Part shown: one piece after another, positions 1 through 5,646 of the stretch
Layout of the letters: the number at the start of each line of letters is the position of its first letter
How positions within the stretch are numbered: the first letter of the stretch is position 1
Assembly: GCA_003550445.1 (NCBI GenBank)
Contig: PUKG01000029.1
Location: forward strand, 1-5,696
From: Halobacteroidaceae bacterium
GTDB taxonomy: Bacteria; Bacillota; Halanaerobiia; B1SED10-174
Direction: 5' to 3'
DNA length: 5,696 nucleotides
Translations under genes and position numbers: made by a program
Notes under the pieces: model-generated
What the model was told of the DNA's origin: nothing
The model's input: only the letters and a program-made list of their open reading frames with translations
The model's database searches: none

Positions 1-420
1 GAATCTGCCCAGGCCGCGATGAGTTATGCCCGTTCCCGGGAAAAACAGCTTTCCTTATCCCATGATTTTCATGAGAAAAAGGATGTTCATATTCATGTTC
101 CCCAGGGGGCAGTTCCCAAAGATGGTCCTTCAGCGGGAATTACAATTGCCCTTTCCTTAATCTCGGCTCTTTCCGAAGAACCTGTTCCTGGCGATGTTGC
201 TTTGAGTGGAGAGTTAACCCTTAGAGGTCGGATACTTGGCGTAGGGGGAATTAAAAACAAGGTGCTTGCTGCCCACCGGGCAGGGATAAAGAAAATTTTC
301 CTTCCCCGGGAAAATGAACCCCAGCTTGAAGAAATACCCGATGATATCCGTAAGGAACTTGAAATTACCCTTGTAGATCATATGGATCAGGTTTTAGTGC
401 TCCTGGAAAAGAGGGGTTAG
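1..420 (+). CDS. lon: Lon protease (LonA type), C-terminal proteolytic domain, 5'-truncated by window edge
   Basis: This is the last 139 residues of an ATP-dependent serine protease that unfolds and degrades damaged or short-lived regulatory proteins in the cytoplasm. The reading frame is open from base 1 and begins before the first in-frame ATG (base 19), so the gene enters from the left and the AAA+ and N-terminal domains lie outside. The catalytic serine sits in PKDGPSAGI (Ser codon 130-132). The catalytic lysine is in GGIKNKVLAAHRAG (Lys codon 259-261). Their 43-residue separation matches the Ser-Lys dyad of E. coli Lon (S679/K722). The KDGPSAG form marks the LonA class. Only 2 nt separate its stop from the engB start, and its last codons carry the engB ribosome binding site (GAGGGG, 411-416), so the two genes are probably translationally coupled. 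The lon-engB order is common in Firmicutes. The visible part looks intact. Confidence 0.97.
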   Translation, partial: ESAQAAMSYARSREKQLSLSHDFHEKKDVHIHVPQGAVPKDGPSAGITIALSLISALSEEPVPGDVALSGELTLRGRILGVGGIKNKVLAAHRAGIKKIFLPRENEPQLEEIPDDIRKELEITLVDHMDQVLVLLEKRG

Positions 421-422
421 AT

Positions 423-1007
423 ATGTCCGAACAAACAAAATATCTTGGCGGTGCGGGGAGAAGAGAGGATTATCCTTTCCGCCCCAAACCGGAAGTAGCC
501 CTGGCTGGCAGGTCAAATGTGGGAAAATCTTCCCTGGTAAATTGCCTGGCTAACAGGCATCAGCTGGCCAGAATTAGTGGGACCCCGGGAAAAACAAGAA
601 ATATTAATTTTTATCTTCTCCAGAATGAAATTGTTCTGGTGGATCTTCCCGGTTATGGTTATGCAAAGGTTTCTAAAAGTGAAAGAGACCGCTGGAGGAA
701 GATGATAGAAGAGTACCTTTCCGAGCCCGAAAATCTAAAAGGGGTAATTCAAATCCTTGATATCAGGCACCCCCCCTCCCAGCAGGATCAGGAAATGTTT
801 GCCTGGCTCAGGGCAGCTGAGCTCCCTTTTCTCCTTGTAGCTACCAAGGCAGACAAGGTTAAAAAGGGGCAGTGGGGCAAACACCTTCAGCAAATAAAGA
901 AAGAACTGGACCCATCTTTGACTCAGGAGCAACTTGTTCCTTTTTCAGCAGAAAGCGGTGTTGGAAAAGAAAAAGTCTGGGGTTTTTTGAAAGCCCTCAA
1001 GGAGTAG
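423..1007 (+). CDS. engB: Ribosome biogenesis GTP-binding protein EngB/YsxC
   Basis: This TRAFAC-class GTPase is needed for assembly of the large ribosomal subunit in the cytoplasm and is essential in B. subtilis. All five G motifs are visible in the 194 residues: G1 P-loop GRSNVGKSS (29-37), G2 threonine in TPGKT (T58), G3 DLPGYGYA (74-81), G4 TKAD (141-144) and G5 SAES (175-178). The length matches the family (about 195 residues). The ATG at 423 lies 6 nt after GAGGGG, and the N-terminus leads into the conserved PEVALAGRSNVGKS stretch at the expected distance, which supports this start. It sits between lon and a methyltransferase in one operon. Its final codons include AAGGAG (999-1004), which serves the next gene. 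No missing residues or oddities were seen. Confidence 0.97.
   Translation: MSEQTKYLGGAGRREDYPFRPKPEVALAGRSNVGKSSLVNCLANRHQLARISGTPGKTRNINFYLLQNEIVLVDLPGYGYAKVSKSERDRWRKMIEEYLSEPENLKGVIQILDIRHPPSQQDQEMFAWLRAAELPFLLVATKADKVKKGQWGKHLQQIKKELDPSLTQEQLVPFSAESGVGKEKVWGFLKALKE
999..1004 (+). promoter_or_regulatory. Ribosome binding site that decides the methyltransferase start
   Basis: AAGGAG overlaps the last engB codons. It is 11 nt from the ATG at 1016 and 5 nt from an in-frame TTG at 1010. The ATG is a little far and the TTG a little close, so either could be used. The choice changes the protein by only two residues. Confidence 0.6.
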
Positions 1008-1015
1008 GTTTGTTA

Positions 1016-1789
1016 ATGGGAAAACCTTATACCGCTCTTGCCCAAATTTATGATGAGTTAATGGATGTTGTGGATTATGACAACTGGGTTTCCTATATTC
1101 TGCAATTAATGGATTACCTGGAGTTTTACCCCGAATCAATCCTTGACCTTGCCTGTGGGACTGGAAACATTACCCACAGGCTTGCAGAGAAAGGTTTTAA
1201 GCTCTGGGGAGTAGACATATCCTCGGAAATGCTAAAAAAAGCAGAAGAAAAAAAATCAAATAGGGAAAACCCCCGGTTTTTGCAGGGAGATATGCGGAGT
1301 TTTTCTCTTCCTGAAAAGGTTGATATGGTAATCTGTCTTTACGACAGTATTAATTATATGCTGACTCCCCGGGCCGTTGAAAAGATGGCTGGCCGGGTAA
1401 AAAAAGTCCTCCAGCCGGGAGGACTTTTTATCTTTGACTTCAATACCCGGGCAAGGATAAGGAGAATTAGGCCGGGAGTTCATCTTTTTGAGGGAACTAA
1501 TTACAGTTGTTTTTGGGAAGACAAGGTTGATCTAAATAAGGACCGCTGGAAAGTTGATTTGACCATTTTTCTTCGGGAAAAAGAAGAAAAATATTACCGC
1601 TATCAGGAAAGCCACGAAGAGCAGGGTTACGGGAAAAGTGAAATGGTAATGATTATGGAAAAAGCAGGTTTTATTGTTGAAGAAGTGTTCCGGGCTTATT
1701 CGTTATCCTCTGGAGAAGAGGACGATGAACGTTTGTACCTGATAAATAGAAAGCCACCCGCAAAGACAACTAAAAGGGTTCCCCAATAA
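1016..1789 (+). CDS. Class I SAM-dependent methyltransferase, substrate unknown
   Basis: This is a predicted cytoplasmic enzyme of 257 residues that transfers a methyl group from S-adenosylmethionine. It has the Rossmann-fold motifs in order: motif I LDLACGTGN (43-51), acidic end of strand 2 in GVDISSEML (D67), GDMRSF (91-96, likely adenine contact D92), motif IV VDMVICLYDS (102-111), and the post-motif VLQPGGLFIFDFN (131-143). The N-terminal YDELMDVVDYDNW resembles the YqeM-like group of Firmicute methyltransferases, but the sequence does not reveal the substrate. The reading frame is open back to 872, but the first 48 codons lie inside engB and match nothing in the family. The start is taken at 1016 (alternative TTG at 1010). 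It is the third gene of the lon-engB operon. After a family-like end (DERLYLINRK) it has a basic tail of about 10 residues. Its last 94 bp overlap the oppositely oriented transglutaminase-like gene. A strong hairpin lies at codons 129-138. Confidence 0.88.
   Translation: MGKPYTALAQIYDELMDVVDYDNWVSYILQLMDYLEFYPESILDLACGTGNITHRLAEKGFKLWGVDISSEMLKKAEEKKSNRENPRFLQGDMRSFSLPEKVDMVICLYDSINYMLTPRAVEKMAGRVKKVLQPGGLFIFDFNTRARIRRIRPGVHLFEGTNYSCFWEDKVDLNKDRWKVDLTIFLREKEEKYYRYQESHEEQGYGKSEMVMIMEKAGFIVEEVFRAYSLSSGEEDDERLYLINRKPPAKTTKRVPQ
1401..1429. terminator. Terminator-like hairpin inside the methyltransferase gene
   Basis: The arms AAAAAGTCCTCC (1401-1412) and GGAGGACTTTTT (1418-1429) are perfectly complementary over 12 bp, with a 5-nt loop. 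On the - strand the hairpin is followed by two more T, giving a run of seven. On the + strand it runs straight into ATCTTTGACTT. The shape is that of a bidirectional intrinsic terminator. It lies wholly within coding sequence for the conserved KKVLQPGGLF segment, so the resemblance could be a by-product of that protein motif. If it works on the - strand it would end the transglutaminase-like transcript about 270 nt beyond that gene's stop, where no nearer terminator is visible. Confidence 0.4.
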
Positions 1790-2646
1790 ACCAGAAGCCA
1801 GGTGGCGGTATTATGCCAGTTTAAGGTAACCTCTACAGTTACCCTATTTCCGGGAATATTGGTTGTTCCCGGTTGCAAAAAAGGTTTTTCCAGGCCAGCA
1901 AGGCTAATAATACTGCTCTCAATATGCTGCCTGGTCCAGCCAGTTTCGGGGTTATAGGTTTCCGTCCACCAGGTAGTATTGGAAAGGTTTCTGGTTTGGC
2001 TCCAGGGAAGAAACACCGGCACCTTTACTCCACCAACAGTCCTGGCAGGTATTCCCCTGGTGCGGGAAAGCCCTGTAAGGAGAAGAGACAGGTCAGCCTG
2101 GCTTCCTTTGCGATTTTCTAGAGCCATTAAGGCTGACCCCGTGGTTTCATTAAGGGGCAGCTTTTGAAAGTCATTTTTAATAAAATCCCTGAGCTTTTCC
2201 AGGACTTTTTCCCCATTTTCTCCGGATGCAGTTATCTGTCTTGCAGTATAGATAAGGAGGGGATGATCGGTTTCTATTGCCCGTTCTGGTCCCAGGTAAC
2301 GATAAGGATATGGTTCCTCCTCAAAAAACTGGGGTTCGTCAAAAATATTTGCTGTATATTTTACCTGAAAATAACTTCCCCCGATTAATTGGAATGAGAA
2401 TGGAGTTTCTTCAGGGAAAAGGGTTTCTCCCCGGGGAGGGTTAATTCGAAGATTTTCGATATTTTGGTAGGGGTTTTGGGGTGGTAAATGGTACTCTACG
2501 GGCCCAACAGTTCTTTCTGCGTGGTGAGTTTCAGTAATACTATAAGAAGCCTTCCCGGAAATTAAGGAGGGCAAAAGGAGTGTCCCAGAAATTAAGAGTA
2601 TTATTAAAAAACCAAAAAGGATTTGTTCGATTTTTTCCTGCAGCAA
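1696..2646 (-). CDS. Membrane-anchored transglutaminase-like protein lacking the catalytic triad
   Basis: This 316-residue protein has a short N-terminus, a membrane helix (about 8-29), a long extracytoplasmic region, a second helix (about 280-303) and a short tail RYKRSSSSSPEDNE, predicted cytoplasmic. The middle resembles a transglutaminase-like (papain-fold) core: a helical lead-in (about 130-165), RKGSQADLSLLLTGLSRTRG with IPARTVGG (179-206), then WWTETYNPETGW (226-237). Enzymes of this family have GxCxD for the nucleophile, HAW for the histidine and an Asp four residues after GW. Here those positions are Q183, T225 and H241, and the protein contains no cysteine. Hydrolase or crosslinking activity is therefore unlikely, and a binding or structural role is inferred. 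The frame is intact, so this is not an obviously decayed gene. Translation starts at a TTG behind a near-perfect AGGAGGTG. A terminator separates it from the lipoprotein gene upstream. The fold is inferred from local motifs, not a profile search. Confidence 0.8.
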   Translation of the reverse strand: MLQEKIEQILFGFLIILLISGTLLLPSLISGKASYSITETHHAERTVGPVEYHLPPQNPYQNIENLRINPPRGETLFPEETPFSFQLIGGSYFQVKYTANIFDEPQFFEEEPYPYRYLGPERAIETDHPLLIYTARQITASGENGEKVLEKLRDFIKNDFQKLPLNETTGSALMALENRKGSQADLSLLLTGLSRTRGIPARTVGGVKVPVFLPWSQTRNLSNTTWWTETYNPETGWTRQHIESSIISLAGLEKPFLQPGTTNIPGNRVTVEVTLNWHNTATWLLVYWGTLLVVFAGGFLFIRYKRSSSSSPEDNE

Positions 2647-2651
2647 TAGCG

Positions 2652-2659
2652 CACCTCCT
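2652..2659 (-). promoter_or_regulatory. Strong ribosome binding site for the TTG-started transglutaminase-like gene
   Basis: On the - strand AGGAGGTG precedes TTG (2646-2644), with 7 nt between AGGAGG and the TTG. No ATG follows before the first membrane helix, so the TTG is the evident start. The near-consensus site may compensate for the weak start codon. Confidence 0.85.
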
Positions 2660-2690
2660 GAAAACAGAATCTCTTATTTAATTCACCTTT

Positions 2691-2709
2691 AAAAAGGACA
2701 GTCCTTTTT
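2691..2709. repeat. Near-perfect palindrome upstream of the transglutaminase-like gene
   Basis: AAAAAGGAC and GTCCTTTTT face each other around a single central A, followed on the + strand by four further T. It lies 45 bp upstream of the TTG start, between the preceding terminator and the ribosome binding site, where a promoter would be expected. It could be an operator for a dimeric regulator. It could also be a weak + strand terminator, although the 3-nt loop and the few G-C pairs argue against that. No convincing -35/-10 pair was found around it. Confidence 0.35.
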
Positions 2710-2716
2710 TTTTCGC

Positions 2717-2750
2717 AAAAAGAATGCCCCCACTTTTTGGTGGAGGCATT
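2717..2750 (-). terminator. Rho-independent terminator after the lipoprotein gene
   Basis: Read on the - strand, AATGCCTCCAC (2750-2740) pairs with GTGGGGGCATT (2733-2723) over 11 bp with one U-G wobble and a 6-nt loop CAAAAA, followed by CTTTTT. It starts 8 nt past the lipoprotein stop codon. On the + strand the wobble becomes a C-A mismatch and the following tract is TTGTTTCTTT, so it may also work, less well, in that direction. Confidence 0.85.
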
Positions 2751-2758
2751 TTGTTTCT

Positions 2759-2956
2759 TTACAAGTCTCTTTCATAAGGGTCATCTTCTGTTTCGGGGTC
2801 AAGATAATGCTCTTCTTCTTCCTCGGCTTGAGGATCTGTCAGGGGGTCTTCTTCAATATGAAATTCTTCTTCTGGTGGAGCACCACACCCAGCTAAAGCA
2901 ATAGTTCCAAATATCAGGAGTAGTGCCAAAAGCAAGAATAGCCTCTTTTTAATCAT
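2759..2956 (-). CDS. Small, highly acidic lipoprotein of unknown function
   Basis: This 65-residue predicted lipoprotein has a basic MIKKR start, a hydrophobic helix (6-19) and the lipobox LAGC with the modified cysteine at 24. After processing, a 42-residue tail remains, anchored to the outer face of the membrane. It holds about 19 Glu/Asp residues, including a run of five Glu at about 46-50, against a single Arg, so it is probably unstructured and strongly negative. No enzymatic motif is visible and no family is recognised. The ATG at 2956 is chosen because GGGAGGG lies 6 nt upstream and the signal peptide then has standard form. The frame is open upstream to 3052, but that part has no comparable ribosome binding site. 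The gene lies downstream of the two-component pair on the same strand but between two terminators, so it is probably its own transcript. Possible roles such as metal or cation binding, or contact with the sensor kinase, are speculation. Confidence 0.8.
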   Translation of the reverse strand: MIKKRLFLLLALLLIFGTIALAGCGAPPEEEFHIEEDPLTDPQAEEEEEHYLDPETEDDPYERDL

Positions 2957-3040
2957 TTTTATCCCTCCCTGGGGACTTTCTTTCATTGTTAGTGTAGAAT
3001 CAAAATGTGATAGTAATTTGGCGAAAAAGAAAAATAAATG

Positions 3041-3076
3041 AAAAAATCCCAAAAACCAGTAGATTGGTTCTTGGGA
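3041..3076 (-). terminator. Rho-independent terminator of the two-component operon
   Basis: On the - strand TCCCAAGAACCA (3076-3065) pairs with TGGTTTTTGGGA (3058-3047) over 12 bp with one G-U wobble and a 6-nt loop, followed by six T (3046-3041) and further T-rich sequence. It begins 21 nt after the kinase stop codon and separates the kinase from the lipoprotein gene. Confidence 0.92.
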
Positions 3077-3097
3077 CTATTTAAAGATTAGTAATTG

Positions 3098-4873
3098 TTA
3101 TGCTTTTGGGAGGAAGAAGCCAAAGGTAGACCCCTCATCCGGCTTGCTTTCAACAAAAACGTTTCCCCCGTGTTCTTCGATTATTTCCTTAACAATGGCA
3201 AGCCCAAGACCGCTTCCTGATTTTTGCCTGTTTCTTGCTTTATCAGCTTTGTAAAAACGCTCCCAGATGTTCTCTATTTCATCAGAAGGAATTCCAATTC
3301 CCCTGTCTTTAATCCAGAATTTAACCCTGCCATTTTTTTCTTCAGCTCCGAGCTCAATTGGAGTATTTTCGGGAGAGAATTTATTAGCATTATCAAGAAG
3401 ATTGAGTAAAACCTGCTTAATATTAAGGGGATTTGCTTTAATAAAAAGGGGTTTGTGGGGCTTGATAATCTTCAATTTGTTTTCTTCCAGTTGAACTCCT
3501 TTATTAAAAACAAAAGCTACATTTTGCAGGGTTTCTCCCGCCTCAAGTTTTTCCTTGCTTTTTTCTTCTGTTCGAGAATCAAATTCGGCCAGGTCCAAAA
3601 CCCCGTCTACAAGATTGCCCAAGCCATGGGCTTCATCCAGGATGATTTTCATGTAACGTTTGCGATCTTCCGGAGATTCAATAACATCATCGGCAAGTAA
3701 TTCTGCTGCCCCCCTGATGGAAGAAAGGGGGGTTTTTAATTCGTGGGAAACATTTGCTACAAAATCTTTTTGCAGTTGCTCAAAACGCCACCTTTCGCTT
3801 ATATCCTGGAATATTCCCACTATGCCCCACAGTTCTTCTTTATGGTTATAAATTGGTGTGCAGTGGACCAGTATTCGTTTTTTGGTCTTGTTTTCTTCAA
3901 TTGTAATTTCGGTATAGGAAGGGCTTTTTTGCTCGAGGCTTTGTTCAAAGGTTTTCATAATTAATTCATCATCTACAACTTCTTTAAGTTTTTTCCCGGT
4001 ATCATCATCTGTAAGGCCAAGAAAATTTTGGAGGGAGTTATTAATCAAAATTATTTCCTGCTGGCTATTTATGGTGAGAACTCCTTCATCCATTCCGGTC
4101 AGAATATAGTTAAGTTTATTTTTTTCCTGGACAAGGTCATCCATTGTTTCTTTAAGTTTTTTTGACATGTGGTTCATACTTTTAGCCAGGTCATCAATTT
4201 CCTGGTTATTACTTTTTAATTCAATGGTTTTTCCAAAGCTGCCCTCACTCATTTCCAGGGCAACCCGCTGCATTTTTTGCAGGGGAAAAGAGAGGACCCT
4301 GGACCAGCGGTAGGCAAGGCCCATTGCCAGTAAAATGGCAAGAATTGAGGAATAAAACATCATACTCTCAACGTGGCGAATTGTTGAGTTAATTCCAGCA
4401 ACAGGAGAAAAAATCAAAAGTGCTGCACTTACTCCACCCTCATTTTCAAATAGGGGGATTCCAAGGAGCAGCATGGGTCTTTCAAAATAGGGGGACCCCA
4501 CACGCTGGGAAACAACTTCACCCCCCATTAATTTTTCAGAATGAACAAATTGAACGTGATGCCCCTCCTCTCCAAAAATGGGTGGGTAGTTTAAAATAAG
4601 GAAACCCTGCCGGTCGATGAGCCAGGCCTGACCGGAATTTTGCTGGGCAATTATTTGCAACCACTGGTTAACTTGTTCCCAGTTTTCCTGGTCTACAGAA
4701 TCAATTAAATAGGGAATCAGGATCTGGCTGTTCTGGACCATATCATCTTCAGCTTTATCAAAATAAAAGTTTTCAAAAAAGTAGATGGTTGCAAAACCCA
4801 GAACAAGGATGATGACCAGGCTTATTATAATAAATCTGAAGAGGAGCTTGTAAAACAGGGAATAGGGTCTAAT
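3098..4873 (-). CDS. Membrane sensor histidine kinase (ResE/PhoR-like), probable ATT start
   Basis: This kinase autophosphorylates on a histidine and passes the phosphate to the adjacent regulator. Over 591 residues it shows: membrane helix 1 (about 14-33), an extracytoplasmic sensor domain (about 34-168; AWLIDRQGFLILN and VGSPYFERPMLLLGIPL suggest a Cache/PAS-like fold), helix 2 (about 169-188), HAMP (about 189-245), a cytoplasmic PAS domain (about 251-360), HisKA with phospho-His H377 in VSHELKTP, and an ATPase domain with N box (NLLDNANKF, 491-499), G1 DRGIGIP (523-529), F box ERFYKAD and G2 GSGLGLAIVK (553-562). The first ATG (4741) would remove helix 1 and has no ribosome binding site. 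Between the upstream in-frame stop (4882-4880) and that ATG there is no ATG, GTG or TTG. ATT at 4873-4871, 6 nt after GAGGTGA and overlapping the regulator's TAG, gives the normal two-helix architecture. CTG at 4858 is an alternative without a binding site. The domain order and partner resemble ResE, SrrB or PhoR; the signal is unknown. Confidence 0.93.
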   Translation of the reverse strand: MRPYSLFYKLLFRFIIISLVIILVLGFATIYFFENFYFDKAEDDMVQNSQILIPYLIDSVDQENWEQVNQWLQIIAQQNSGQAWLIDRQGFLILNYPPIFGEEGHHVQFVHSEKLMGGEVVSQRVGSPYFERPMLLLGIPLFENEGGVSAALLIFSPVAGINSTIRHVESMMFYSSILAILLAMGLAYRWSRVLSFPLQKMQRVALEMSEGSFGKTIELKSNNQEIDDLAKSMNHMSKKLKETMDDLVQEKNKLNYILTGMDEGVLTINSQQEIILINNSLQNFLGLTDDDTGKKLKEVVDDELIMKTFEQSLEQKSPSYTEITIEENKTKKRILVHCTPIYNHKEELWGIVGIFQDISERWRFEQLQKDFVANVSHELKTPLSSIRGAAELLADDVIESPEDRKRYMKIILDEAHGLGNLVDGVLDLAEFDSRTEEKSKEKLEAGETLQNVAFVFNKGVQLEENKLKIIKPHKPLFIKANPLNIKQVLLNLLDNANKFSPENTPIELGAEEKNGRVKFWIKDRGIGIPSDEIENIWERFYKADKARNRQKSGSGLGLAIVKEIIEEHGGNVFVESKPDEGSTFGFFLPKA

Positions 4874-5549
4874 CGCTATTCACCTCGAATTTATACCCGA
4901 CTCCCCAAACTGTTTTTATAAAATCCCTGGAAGGGGAACCGAGTTTGTTTCGCAGGGATTTAATATGAGTATCGACTGTCCTTGTATCACCAAGGAAATC
5001 AAAACCCCAGATCCTCTGAAGGAGATCTTCCCTGCTGAAAACTTGCTGTGGGGAAGAAGCAAGACACCACAGGAGATCAAACTCTTTAGGCGTTAGGGCA
5101 ATTTTTTCTTTGTTTGCAATTGCTTCTCTTTTATCCAGGTTTAACTCCAGGCCCGGGTAACTGTAGGCCGATTTCTGGGATTCTGGATGTTCTGTTCGCC
5201 TTAGAACTGCTTTTGCTCTTGCAACTACTTCCTTGGGGCTGAATGGTTTTACAACGTAATCATCTGCACCTATTTCCAATCCAGTAATTCTGTCAGTATT
5301 TTTTGTTTTAGCGCTGAGGATAATAATTGGAACGTTATTATCCGGGCGTAGTTTTTGACAGAGCTCCCAGCCATCAATCTTTGGTAACATCAGGTCCAGA
5401 ATTAATAAATCCGGATCTTCATTTTGAACTTTTTCAAGGCCTTCTTCTCCATCGTAGGCTGTTATGGCTTCAAATCCCTCGTATTCAAAATAATCCTTTA
5501 AGATACGACAGATATTCTCGTCATCATCAATAATCAGAACTTTTGGCAT
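4869..5549 (-). CDS. OmpR/PhoB-family response regulator (ResD/PhoP-like)
   Basis: This transcription factor is activated by phosphorylation from the adjacent kinase. The receiver domain (1-120) has the acidic pocket D8-D9-D10, phospho-acceptor D52 in LLILDLMLP, switch residue S79 and K101 in DDYVVKPFSPKEV. After a short linker the winged-helix DNA-binding domain (about 129-223) carries LTPKEFDLLWCLA, the recognition-helix region DTRTVDTHIKSLRNKLG and the C-terminal WGVGYKFEV hairpin. The 226-residue length is normal. The pieces GDxRTVDTH and KTVWGVGYKFEV look closest to ResD/SrrA, but PhoP-like regulators are similar, so no symbol is given. The ATG at 5549 is 6 nt after AAGGTGG. The regulator is first in the operon and its TAG stop overlaps the proposed kinase start. 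A perfect TATAAT lies about 70 bp upstream. Its target genes cannot be deduced here. Confidence 0.95.
   Translation of the reverse strand: MPKVLIIDDDENICRILKDYFEYEGFEAITAYDGEEGLEKVQNEDPDLLILDLMLPKIDGWELCQKLRPDNNVPIIILSAKTKNTDRITGLEIGADDYVVKPFSPKEVVARAKAVLRRTEHPESQKSAYSYPGLELNLDKREAIANKEKIALTPKEFDLLWCLASSPQQVFSREDLLQRIWGFDFLGDTRTVDTHIKSLRNKLGSPSRDFIKTVWGVGYKFEVNSD
4880..4886 (-). promoter_or_regulatory. Ribosome binding site pointing to an ATT start for the sensor kinase
   Basis: GAGGTGA on the - strand, inside the last regulator codons (E-V-N), is 6 nt upstream of ATT (4873-4871). Its final TGA is also the in-frame stop that limits how far upstream the kinase can begin, so initiation must lie downstream of it. 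It would allow ribosomes ending at the regulator's TAG (4871-4869) to reinitiate. Confidence 0.75.
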
Positions 5550-5617
5550 AAAGCACCACCTTCCCCACTCTAGTTAAGGATAGGATAGCAGAAAAAGGGA
5601 GTATTGTAAAATGGGGA

Positions 5618-5646
5618 ATTATAACGGATTTTGTTTTTAGTAATAA
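5618..5646 (-). promoter_or_regulatory. Candidate sigma-A promoter for the two-component operon
   Basis: On the - strand a perfect -10 TATAAT (5623-5618) is preceded by a 17-nt spacer and a poor -35, TTATTA (5646-5641). Transcription would start near 5611, giving a leader of about 60 nt before the regulator's ATG. The weak -35 fits a promoter that needs an activator, possibly the regulator itself, but no clear pair of direct-repeat regulator boxes was identified. Confidence 0.5.

Noticed and set aside
872..1015. An upstream ATG that would extend the methyltransferase by 48 residues
   Set aside because: The extra codons lie inside engB in another frame, have no ribosome binding site and show no methyltransferase-like sequence, whereas AAGGAG precedes 1016.
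1825..1843. GGTAAC/GTTACC stem shortly after the methyltransferase stop
   Set aside because: It has only 6 bp and is followed by CTATTTC rather than a U-run, so it is too weak to call a terminator.
1850..1872. A 7-bp hairpin CCGGGAA/TTCCCGG as a possible terminator for the lon-engB-methyltransferase operon
   Set aside because: It has a 9-nt loop and no U-run on either strand, and it is explained by the coding sequence for two similar PG-containing stretches of the transglutaminase-like protein.
2957..3040. A promoter for the lipoprotein gene
   Set aside because: The region is AT-rich and the terminators imply a promoter here, but no -35/-10 pair with acceptable match and spacing was found (TACACT and TACTAT lack partners).
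2957..3052. N-terminal extension of the lipoprotein to a start at 3052
   Set aside because: It would bury the signal peptide behind 32 unrelated residues and partly overlap the kinase terminator. GGGAGGG placed 6 nt before 2956 fits much better.
3224..3964. Several + strand open frames of 60-80 codons opposite the kinase gene
   Set aside because: They lie opposite conserved kinase and PAS domain codons, lack ribosome binding sites and have no recognisable protein features, so they are shadows of the real gene.
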